DNA from: RPQJ01 sp963700045
GTDB taxonomy: Bacteria; Pseudomonadota; Gammaproteobacteria; Steroidobacterales; Steroidobacteraceae
Direction: 5' to 3'
DNA length: 64,000 bases
NCBI GenBank assembly: GCA_963700045.1
Contig: CAVOWK010000015.1
Span: 1-64,000, forward strand
Numbering within the stretch: the first letter of the stretch is position 1; every line of letters begins with the position of its first letter. Both the position numbers and the translations under genes were made by a program. Of this stretch, positions 18,647 to 25,575 are shown one piece after another. Under the pieces are notes generated by a model. The model was not told where the DNA came from. It ran no database searches and was given only the letters and a program-made list of their open reading frames with translations.

Positions 18647-19594
18647 TTGCCGGTACCGGCGGATCTGCTCGGGCGTCTGTTGCGCGGGGACCGCGCCGCA
18701 CTCGCCCGGGCGATCACGCTGATCGACCGACGGCCACTCGAAGCTGCCGCGATCGACGCGGTGCTGGCTCCTCACACGGGTCGGGCCGCCACGGTGGGTC
18801 TCACCGGCCCACCTGGCGCCGGCAAATCCACGCTCGTCGGGTCGTTGCTCAAATCAGCCGTGCGTCGCGACGAACGCGTCGCAGTGCTCGCGCTCGATCC
18901 GATGTCGGCGCTCACGCGCGGTGCGGTGCTCGGCGACCGCCTGCGCATGGAGCACACCACGGCGGACGAGCGCGTCTTCGTACGTTCGATGACGGCCGAC
19001 AACGGCGCGGGCGGACTCGCGCTCGCCACCCCGTTCGCGATCCGTGCGCTCGATGCGGCCGGCTGGCCCTGGGTGCTGATCGAGACCGTCGGTGTCGGGC
19101 AGACCGAATTCGAAGTCGTCGAAGCGGCGACCACGACGGTGGTCGTGCTGAATCCCGGCGCGGGCGACGAAGTGCAGGCGGTAAAGGCCGGCCTGCTCGA
19201 GATGGCCGACATCTTCGTCATCAACAAGGCGGATCGCGCAGGCACGCAGGCTGCACGACTCGACCTCGAACGCACCGTGAGCCAGTTGCCCGCGTCGGCA
19301 TGGCGACCACCGATCGTCGAAACCGTGGCGAGCGAAGATCGCGGCACGGATGAGGTCTGGGCAGCGATCGCGGCGCACCGCGCCCACCTGCTGCTGACCG
19401 GCACGATGGCCCAGCGACAGCAGCGTCTGCTGCGGCTCGCCTTGCGCAGGCTGGTTTCGGCTCAGCTGGAAAGTCGCATCGAAACGACGCTGCGCTCCGC
19501 TGAGTTCACGCGGCTGATCGAGGCGGTGCAGGCAGGAGAGTCCGACCTCGAGCAGGCCGGCGCGGCATTGCTTGCGAGCGTGCTCAGCCGCTGA
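18647..19594 (+). CDS. meaB: MeaB/ArgK-type G-protein chaperone of a B12-dependent acyl-CoA mutase
   Basis: A 315-residue P-loop GTPase of the G3E class. MeaB proteins load and protect adenosylcobalamin in methylmalonyl-CoA mutase and its relatives. The Walker A motif GPPGAGKS is at 54-61; downstream are ALDPMSALTRGAVLGDR, IETVGVGQTE (switch region and Walker B), and the guanine-specificity motif NKAD. The start is TTG, one base after the stop of the iron-ADH gene, implying translational coupling. The 3' end overlaps the convergent B12-binding subunit gene by 11 bases. The short distance to both mutase subunits marks this as the dedicated chaperone for that enzyme. Confidence 0.93.
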   Translation: MPVPADLLGRLLRGDRAALARAITLIDRRPLEAAAIDAVLAPHTGRAATVGLTGPPGAGKSTLVGSLLKSAVRRDERVAVLALDPMSALTRGAVLGDRLRMEHTTADERVFVRSMTADNGAGGLALATPFAIRALDAAGWPWVLIETVGVGQTEFEVVEAATTTVVVLNPGAGDEVQAVKAGLLEMADIFVINKADRAGTQAARLDLERTVSQLPASAWRPPIVETVASEDRGTDEVWAAIAAHRAHLLLTGTMAQRQQRLLRLALRRLVSAQLESRIETTLRSAEFTRLIEAVQAGESDLEQAGAALLASVLSR

Positions 19595-20039
19595 CGCTGG
19601 CGGGTTCGGTGCCGGTCAGGCGGCGCGCGCAGGCAACGATCTCGTCGAGCTGCGATCCAGGCGGAAACACTTCGACGCCGAGCGCCTGCAGGCGCCTGGC
19701 GGCCCACGGCGCGATGATGCCGCCCGCAAAAACCGGCAAGTCGGCCCGCGCCGCGCGCAATTCGCCGACGATGCGTTCCGCGACTTCGACGTGGCCACCG
19801 ACGTTCAATCCCACGAGATCGACGTCCTCGTCGATCGCCGCGCGCACGATCTCCGTGCCCGTGCTCATGCCGCCCAGGATCACCTGGAAACCGCCGTCCC
19901 GCAGCGCACGCGCGACGACGGAGATGCCGCGCCAGTGGCCGTCGAGGGCCGTCTTGGCGAGCAGGATGCGGCGCGGTGCGCCATCCGTCGCCGCCGGGGA
20001 ACTGGTCGCGGACGTCGATTCGTTGCTGACGGATGACAT
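19584..20039 (-). CDS. Cobalamin-binding small subunit of a split acyl-CoA mutase
   Basis: A 151-residue stand-alone B12-binding domain of the methylmalonyl-CoA mutase type. The DxHxxG motif is DGHWRG at residues 33-38, with His35 as the expected lower axial ligand of base-off cobalamin and Lys29 just before it. The second motif (normally SxL) reads LNVGGH, and the third, FAGGIIAP, is kept. About 22 low-complexity residues precede the fold. It follows the large-subunit gene after 27 bases on the same strand. A separate small subunit is the arrangement seen in isobutyryl-CoA and 2-hydroxyisobutyryl-CoA mutases rather than in the fused or two-chain methylmalonyl enzyme. Confidence 0.9.
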   Translation of the reverse strand: MSSVSNESTSATSSPAATDGAPRRILLAKTALDGHWRGISVVARALRDGGFQVILGGMSTGTEIVRAAIDEDVDLVGLNVGGHVEVAERIVGELRAARADLPVFAGGIIAPWAARRLQALGVEVFPPGSQLDEIVACARRLTGTEPASVSG

Positions 20040-20066
20040 GGTGTCCCTTCTTGCTGCAGCGGCGCG

Positions 20067-21704
20067 TCAGACCAGCTTCGGGGTCTGCCAGTCGCCCCAG
20101 GCCTGGCGGAAGATGTCGCCGATTTCGCCGATCGTCACCTCCGCGTCCACGGCCCGCATCATGACCGGCATGATGTTGCAATCGGGGTCACGACAGGTCG
20201 CCGCGAGTTCGCGCATCGCCGCGGTCGCCGCCGTCTCGTGCCGTTCGCGGCGCACGGCGTTCAGCCGCTCGAGCGCAACCGGATACGCGTCCGTCACGGG
20301 CGGAAAGCCGTCGACCTCCCAGGGCGTGATGTCTTCCTTGAAACAGTTCACGCCGACGATCTTGCGTTCGCCGCGCGCCTCCGCGATCGCCTGCGACTCC
20401 TGGTTCTCGCGCGCGCGGGTGTGCAGCCAGCCGGAGTCCAGCGTGGCGAGGAAGCCGCCCTGCGCCTGCAACTGGTCGACGAACTCCCACGCGCGGCGCT
20501 CGAGTTCGGCCGTCAGCGACTCGACGTAATACGAACCGCCGAGCGGATCCGTCACGGCCGGGATGTTGGTCTCGTGCTCGAGGATCTGCTGGATGCGCAC
20601 CGACATCTGGTGCGCGTGCTCGCTCGGGATCGAAATCGCCTCGTCGTAGCCCGACACGCCGAGCGACTGCGTGCCGCCGAGCACGGCCGTCAGCGCCATC
20701 AGCGTGCCGCGCACGATGTTGTTGAACGGCTGCTGGTACTGCATGTACGCGCCCGAGGTGACGATGTGGATGCGCATGCGCAGCGCCCGCTCGTCGGTGA
20801 TGCCGTAGCGCTCGCTGAGCAGCTTGTGCCACATCTTGCGGGCGGCCCGCAGCTTCGCCGCATCCTCGAAGATTTCCATGGTGGTGCGGAAATTGACGCC
20901 GCCGACACGCTGCGCCGCGACCGTCATGTCCATGCGACCGCGACGCTTTACCTCGTCGAGGTATTCGATGGCGTTCGCCATCACCGCGCCGAGTTCCTGC
21001 CAGGCATTGAGGCCGGTGTCGCCGCCGTTGTAGCCGGCGATCGAGACCGGCACCCACTTCGGCAAGTGCTCGCTGCAGAACTCGATGATGTCGGCGTTGA
21101 GCCGCAGGCCGGGAGCCGTCGGCACCTGCTGCTTGGTGACGCAGCCGAGGTAGGTCAGGAAGAAGTCGCTCTGCCCCGTGCCGAATAGTTGCGCGAGCGG
21201 GATGCCGCGGCGTTTTGCCACCGTCCAATAAGCGGCGAGCGCGAACGGCGCATGCTGCACCACGGCGCCGCCCGCATGCCCGAACGTGCTCTCGATCGGC
21301 AGGTCCGCGAGGCACAGTTCGGTCTCGCGCACGCTCTGCATGACCGCGCCGGTGAGGCCCACGTCTTCTTTTCGCGCGACGACGTCCGGATGGTCGACGT
21401 TGTAGAGGTGGTCGGCCGTGTTGCGGTCGTGCTCCATCAGGAACCCGGTCTCGCCGTTGCGGAGCAGGAACTTGATGCGCTCGTTCTCGTCCTCGGGCTT
21501 GCCGAAGCCGCTCAGCTGGAAGATGCGCCAGGGCTTGGTGCGGTAGCCTTGCGGAAAGCAGCCACGGTGGAACGGCGGCCGGCCCGGCGCCGCGCTCATG
21601 ACGCGGGCATGCTCCGCCGGGACGTCTTCCGGGCCGTAGCTCGCCTTGAGCTCGATGCCCGAAGCGCTGCGGTAGGCCGGCGGTCGCTGGTCGTGGCTGT
21701 GCAT
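20067..21704 (-). CDS. Catalytic large subunit of a divergent B12-dependent acyl-CoA mutase
   Basis: A 545-residue TIM-barrel subunit of the methylmalonyl-CoA mutase family, which moves a thioester group between adjacent carbons by radical chemistry. Family anchors are KPWRIFQLSGF (58-67), GTGQSD with Gln178, LRLNADIIEF with Arg201, AAKLRAARKMWHKLL, GGTQSLGVSGYDEAI and DPLGGSYYVE. Two defining positions differ. The substrate-stacking Tyr of QYAGF is Leu64, and the His of the conserved GYH is Asn226 (GYN). The FDLPTHRGYDSD loop is also replaced by an unrelated string ending NVDHP. The substrate is therefore unlikely to be methylmalonyl-CoA. It forms an operon with the small subunit and diverges from the SDR gene. 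Confidence 0.9.
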   Translation of the reverse strand: MHSHDQRPPAYRSASGIELKASYGPEDVPAEHARVMSAAPGRPPFHRGCFPQGYRTKPWRIFQLSGFGKPEDENERIKFLLRNGETGFLMEHDRNTADHLYNVDHPDVVARKEDVGLTGAVMQSVRETELCLADLPIESTFGHAGGAVVQHAPFALAAYWTVAKRRGIPLAQLFGTGQSDFFLTYLGCVTKQQVPTAPGLRLNADIIEFCSEHLPKWVPVSIAGYNGGDTGLNAWQELGAVMANAIEYLDEVKRRGRMDMTVAAQRVGGVNFRTTMEIFEDAAKLRAARKMWHKLLSERYGITDERALRMRIHIVTSGAYMQYQQPFNNIVRGTLMALTAVLGGTQSLGVSGYDEAISIPSEHAHQMSVRIQQILEHETNIPAVTDPLGGSYYVESLTAELERRAWEFVDQLQAQGGFLATLDSGWLHTRARENQESQAIAEARGERKIVGVNCFKEDITPWEVDGFPPVTDAYPVALERLNAVRRERHETAATAAMRELAATCRDPDCNIMPVMMRAVDAEVTIGEIGDIFRQAWGDWQTPKLV

Positions 21705-21728
21705 GGGTCGTTTGGCTCCGTGCGCCCG

Positions 21729-21745
21729 AGTATACTAATGGTATA
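21729..21745. promoter_or_regulatory. Overlapping palindromes AGTATACT and TATAC-N5-GTATA in a divergent promoter region
   Basis: In the 96-base gap between the mutase and SDR genes, AGTATACT (21729-21736) is a perfect 8-base palindrome and TATAC (21731-21735) pairs with GTATA (21741-21745). Read on the minus strand, CCATTAGTATACTCG aligns with CCGTTAGTAATACTTTG at 17390-17406. This suggests one regulator acts at both promoters. The area is A/T-rich against a GC-rich genome. Confidence 0.45.
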
Positions 21746-21800
21746 AAAAATCTACTAGCGGTTTTATTTTTGAAGTCATCGGTCAACCCGGGGGCCAGAC

Positions 21801-22589
21801 ATGTCACAGAATCCTTACGCCGACCTGTTTTCCGTCGCGGGAAAAACCGCCGTGATCACCGGCGGCTCGTCGGGCCTCGGCCTCGCCATGGCCGAGGCCT
21901 ACCTGCGCTGCGGAGCGCGCGTGTACATCACGGGACGCAAGCCTGGACCGCTGGAAGCGGCCCGACAGGAACTCGCGGCATACGGCGAGGTGCGGGCCGT
22001 CCAGGGCGACGTGGCCACGCCCATGGGCGTCGAGGCGCTGCGCGCCGCGCTCGAGGGCGAGGACAGGCTGCACGTCCTGATCAACAACGCCGGCATCACC
22101 TGGGGCTCTGCCGTCGAGAAGTTCCCGGCCGAGGCCTGGGACTCGGTGATGGGTGTCAACGTCAAGGCGCCGTTCGTGCTGGTCCAGACATTCCTCGCGA
22201 AGTTGCAGGCCGCGGCAACCGCGGCCGACCCTGCCCGCGTCATCAACATCGGTTCGGTGTACGGCGTAACCAGCCAGGTGCTGCGCGCCTGGTCGTACGC
22301 GGCGAGCAAGGCTGCGATCCACCAGCTCACCAAAGTGCTGGCGGCGGAACTGGCCCCGCGCGGCATCGTCGTCAACGCGATCGCGCCGGGCTTCTTCCCG
22401 TCGAAGATGACGCACTTCATGATCAGCAACGAGGAGCGCATGGCCGAGATGCGCAAGACCATCCCGCTCGGCCGCGAAGGCTCGAAGGACGACATCGGCG
22501 CGCTCGCGCTCTACCTCGGCTCGCGGGCGAGTTCGTACATGACCGGCAACGTCATCCCGCTCGACGGTGGCGTGCTCGCGAAAACCTGA
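21801..22589 (+). CDS. SDR-family oxidoreductase
   Basis: A 262-residue classical short-chain dehydrogenase/reductase. It shows the cofactor motif TGGSSGLG at about residues 20-27, NNAG near 94, and the catalytic Ser in INIGSVYG followed by YAASK with the catalytic Tyr and Lys. The end IPLDGGVLA is typical of tetrameric SDRs. An Arg in ITGRKPG after the second strand hints at NADPH preference. The likely job is to oxidise or reduce a hydroxy/keto group on the substrate or its CoA ester. It starts a plus-strand pair with an enoyl-CoA hydratase 13 bases downstream and is divergent from the mutase genes. Confidence 0.93.
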   Translation: MSQNPYADLFSVAGKTAVITGGSSGLGLAMAEAYLRCGARVYITGRKPGPLEAARQELAAYGEVRAVQGDVATPMGVEALRAALEGEDRLHVLINNAGITWGSAVEKFPAEAWDSVMGVNVKAPFVLVQTFLAKLQAAATAADPARVINIGSVYGVTSQVLRAWSYAASKAAIHQLTKVLAAELAPRGIVVNAIAPGFFPSKMTHFMISNEERMAEMRKTIPLGREGSKDDIGALALYLGSRASSYMTGNVIPLDGGVLAKT

Positions 22590-22602
22590 CGGCAGGACGA
22601 TC

Positions 22603-23397
22603 ATGGATCAATGCGACGATTCCAGGTACGAAACCTTCCGTGTCGAACGGCGCGGCGACGCCGACTGGCTGACGCTCGACCGGCCCGATGCGCTCAATGC
22701 CATGAACGCGCGCATGATCGCCGAGCTCGCCGAATACTTCGGCGCGCGCGTGCACGACACCGCGACCCGGGTAATCGTGCTGCGCGCGACCGGCAAGGCG
22801 TTCTGCGCCGGACTCGACCTGCGCGAGATGACGGGGTTGATCGAGGAACTCGACACGGCCGCCCGCCTGCGCTTCCAGCAGCGACTCAGCAGCATTTTCG
22901 TCTCGATGCGTCGCTGCCCGCAGCCGATCGTCTGCCTGCTGCAGGGCGCGGCCTCGGGTGGCGGCTTCGCGCTCGCGCTCGCTTCCGACATCCGGATCTG
23001 CACGGCGGAAGCGCGCATGAATGCCGCATTCATCAAGGTGGGCCTGAGTGGCTGCGACGTCGGCATGAGCTACCTGCTCCCCCGCGCGGTGGGAACGTCG
23101 ATCGCGGCCGAGATGCTGATGACCGGGTCGTTTCTCGACGCGACGCGCGCTGCCGCGCTCGGTTTCGTCACGGCGGTCGTGCCGGCGGCAGAGCTCGAAG
23201 CCGCGGGCGCGAAGACCGTTGAGTCGCTGCTGCAGGCGGATCCGCTCGGACTGGCGCTGACCAAGCAGGGCCTGCAGGTCGGCATCGACGCGCCGGGCAT
23301 CGAGTCGGCGATCGCCAACGAAGACCGGCAGCAGTCGCTGCTGAGCGGCACCGAGGGCTTCCGCGCCCGGATCAAGGCGTTCCTGAAGCGGAAGTGA
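22603..23397 (+). CDS. Enoyl-CoA hydratase/isomerase (crotonase) family protein
   Basis: A 264-residue crotonase. The oxyanion-hole string is AFCAGLDLREM, and the second element is GAASGGGFALALASDIRI. After it comes MNAAFIKVGLSGCDVGMSYLLPRAVG, where the first catalytic Glu of hydratases is absent (Ala/Ser-rich) and GCDVG replaces the usual glycine loop; the enzyme may be an isomerase, hydrolase or lyase rather than a hydratase. The start is placed at the ATG after GGCAGGA. It is co-transcribed with the SDR gene and convergent with the P450 gene, 12 bases between stops. Confidence 0.88.
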   Translation: MDQCDDSRYETFRVERRGDADWLTLDRPDALNAMNARMIAELAEYFGARVHDTATRVIVLRATGKAFCAGLDLREMTGLIEELDTAARLRFQQRLSSIFVSMRRCPQPIVCLLQGAASGGGFALALASDIRICTAEARMNAAFIKVGLSGCDVGMSYLLPRAVGTSIAAEMLMTGSFLDATRAAALGFVTAVVPAAELEAAGAKTVESLLQADPLGLALTKQGLQVGIDAPGIESAIANEDRQQSLLSGTEGFRARIKAFLKRK

Positions 23398-23409
23398 GCG
23401 GCTCGCCGC

Positions 23410-24666
23410 TCAGGCCCGGCAGCGCAATCCGGTCAGGCCGCGAAACAGGAAGCCCGCGCGCCACACGGCTCCCTCGACGTCGACCTCGACGTGCGGCAGG
23501 CGCCGGGCGAGCGAGGTGAACGCGACGCGACCTTCGAGTCGCGCGAGTTGCTGCCCGATGCAGTGGTGGATGCCGCCACCGAACGACAGCATGCGCGAAT
23601 CCTTGCGCGTGACATCCATCACGTCGGCGCGCTCGAACACGGACGGATCACGATTGGCCGCGCCGAGCAGGCACAGCACGCGCTCGCCCGGCTGCACGCT
23701 GAAGCCACCGACCACCGCGGGCTGCAGCGCCGTGCGGTATGTGCCCTGCAGCGACGATTCGAAGCGCAGCACTTCATCGACCGCGCGCGGCGCGATCTCG
23801 TCCGGGTTTGCGACCAGGGCCTGCCATTGCCCCGGTGCCCGGTGCATCGCCAGCATGCCGTTGCCAAGCATGTGCGCCGTGGTCTCGAAGCCCGCGCCGA
23901 ACATCGCCACGATCACGTTCGCGACCTCGGCCCTGGTCAGCGCGGAGCCATCCTCGTCCTTCGCCTGCACCAGCGCGCTGGTCAGGTCGTCCTGCGGGTT
24001 GGCGCGCTTGCGGTCATAGATCCGGCCGAAGAAATCGTTGAGGAAATCCATCTGCGCGTCGGCCTGCGCAAGCAGCTCGGGTTCGAGCGCGCGCGTCTCG
24101 AACACGATGAACGACTCGGCCACGGCCCGCGTCAGCCGCGCCAGACTCGCCGGCGAGCGCTCGTCGCCCTCGAGGCCGAGCATGTCGCACATCACGAGCG
24201 TCGGCAGCTGGTACGCGAAGTCCCAGAGCAGCTCGATCTCGCCTCTGGCCAGCATCGCGTCGATCAAGCCGTCGACGATCTGCTGGATCCGCGGCTGCAT
24301 CGCAGCGACGCGCTTCGGCGTAAGTGCGAACGCCACGAGCTTGCGCAGTCGCGTGTGCGCGGGCGGGTCCTGCATCACGAACACTTCGGACAGCCAGCGG
24401 TACGACGAGTGGGCCATGACGTCGAATTCCGGGCCGTAATACAGCTGGATGTTGTGGACGAAATTGCCCTGCCCGAACGCTGCGTGGTTCGTGATCACCT
24501 CGCGCACGTCGGCGTAGCGCGATGCCACGTAATACTCGGTCGCCGCCTTGTGCAGGCCCGGCACGCCCCGCAGGTATTCGTAGTACGGCCGGTATGGATG
24601 ACGGATGAGGTCGGGATCGGCCGGATCGAAACGATAGCCGGCGTCGAGCGGTGCGGTCGCGTTCAT
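23410..24666 (-). CDS. Cytochrome P450
   Basis: A 418-residue soluble bacterial P450. The heme-binding loop is FGGGIHHCIG at 362-371 with Cys369 as thiolate ligand; the I-helix oxygen-activation motif is GAGFETT; the ExxR pair is DEVLRFES; and DPPAHTRLRKLV is the usual C-helix region. There is no fused reductase and no ferredoxin gene close by, so electrons must come from elsewhere. Hydroxylation of a hydrophobic substrate is expected. The start overlaps the stop of the MBL-fold gene by four bases (ATGA), so P450 and hydrolase are coupled, and both lie downstream of a TonB receptor on the same strand. Confidence 0.95.
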   Translation of the reverse strand: MNATAPLDAGYRFDPADPDLIRHPYRPYYEYLRGVPGLHKAATEYYVASRYADVREVITNHAAFGQGNFVHNIQLYYGPEFDVMAHSSYRWLSEVFVMQDPPAHTRLRKLVAFALTPKRVAAMQPRIQQIVDGLIDAMLARGEIELLWDFAYQLPTLVMCDMLGLEGDERSPASLARLTRAVAESFIVFETRALEPELLAQADAQMDFLNDFFGRIYDRKRANPQDDLTSALVQAKDEDGSALTRAEVANVIVAMFGAGFETTAHMLGNGMLAMHRAPGQWQALVANPDEIAPRAVDEVLRFESSLQGTYRTALQPAVVGGFSVQPGERVLCLLGAANRDPSVFERADVMDVTRKDSRMLSFGGGIHHCIGQQLARLEGRVAFTSLARRLPHVEVDVEGAVWRAGFLFRGLTGLRCRA

Positions 24667-25553
24667 GGTGTCTCGAACAGGGGTTCGAACGCGTCGCCGC
24701 GGCGACGCACACGGCAGCAGTGCGCGCCGCCGAAGTGAGCTGGGACGATCAGGGCAGCGCGATCGGCGGCGTCTGCCAGCACGCGCCGGCGCGTCTGACG
24801 GGCTTGCGGCTGGTCCTCGCAGTACGGGCTGTTCCAGTCGGGGCAATACACCTGCGCCGGGTGATGCAGGATGTCCCCCACGAACAGCGCGCTGTCACCG
24901 GCGGAGCGCACGTCCATGATCAGGTGGCCTGGCGTGTGGCCCGGCCCAAGCCGCAGCGTGGTCGACTCGCTGACGCGGTACCCCTCGCCCACCAGTTCGG
25001 CGCTGCCGGCATCGAGCAGCGGCTGCACGCTGTCCTCGAAGACGTTGGTGTTCACGATCGCGCCGGCCGCGGTCGGGCGGGCGCCCGGGCCTTGCGGATC
25101 CCAGTAGTCACGCTCGATCGCGGAGAAGAGGTAACGGGCGTTGGCAAAGGTCGGCACCCAGCGGCCCGCGTGCAGCTGCGTGTTCCAGCCGACGTGGTCG
25201 ACGTGCAGGTGCGAGCAGATGACGATGTCGATGTCGTCGGGGGCGAAGCCTGCAGCCGCCATCCGCGTCAGGAACGGCGTGTCGAGACCGCCGAAGAGCG
25301 GGATTCCGGGCCGCTCCTTGGCGTTGCCAGCCCCGGTGTCGTACAGGACCTTGAGGCCGTCGACCTCGAGGATCCAGCTCTGCAGGAACGCGTAGATGCT
25401 GTCCGCGTCGTCGCGGTAGTACTGCGGCGTCAGCCCCGGCGCGAAGCTGCGGAAGGTGGCCTCGTCATAGCCCACGAAAAACACCGAGGGCGGCAGGAAA
25501 TTCCCCTGCCACTCCTCGATGTGATGGACCCGCACGTCGCCGATGCGCAGCAT
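24663..25553 (-). CDS. MBL-fold metallohydrolase (lactonase/thioesterase-like)
   Basis: A 296-residue metallo-beta-lactamase-fold enzyme. The zinc motif HLHVDH is at residues 115-120. Further ligands are the His of GPGHTPGH and the Asp of ALFVGDILHHP, and a last His in VPAHFG. The architecture matches N-acyl-homoserine-lactonase-like and related hydrolases that open lactones or cleave thioesters. In this locus a lactone or CoA-ester intermediate is the more likely substrate than a signal molecule, which is inference. It lies 22 bases after the TonB receptor gene and is coupled to the P450 downstream. Confidence 0.9.
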   Translation of the reverse strand: MLRIGDVRVHHIEEWQGNFLPPSVFFVGYDEATFRSFAPGLTPQYYRDDADSIYAFLQSWILEVDGLKVLYDTGAGNAKERPGIPLFGGLDTPFLTRMAAAGFAPDDIDIVICSHLHVDHVGWNTQLHAGRWVPTFANARYLFSAIERDYWDPQGPGARPTAAGAIVNTNVFEDSVQPLLDAGSAELVGEGYRVSESTTLRLGPGHTPGHLIMDVRSAGDSALFVGDILHHPAQVYCPDWNSPYCEDQPQARQTRRRVLADAADRAALIVPAHFGGAHCCRVRRRGDAFEPLFETP

Positions 25554-25575
25554 CGCAACCGGTCCCCGCCGGCCG

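Noticed and set aside
20067..21704. Calling the mutase methylmalonyl-CoA mutase
   Set aside because: Two defining active-site positions and one substrate loop differ, and the small subunit is separate; a general acyl-CoA mutase call is safer.
24663..25553. Calling the MBL-fold protein a quorum-quenching lactonase
   Set aside because: The motifs fit many MBL hydrolases and the context is catabolic, so the specific function is not supported.
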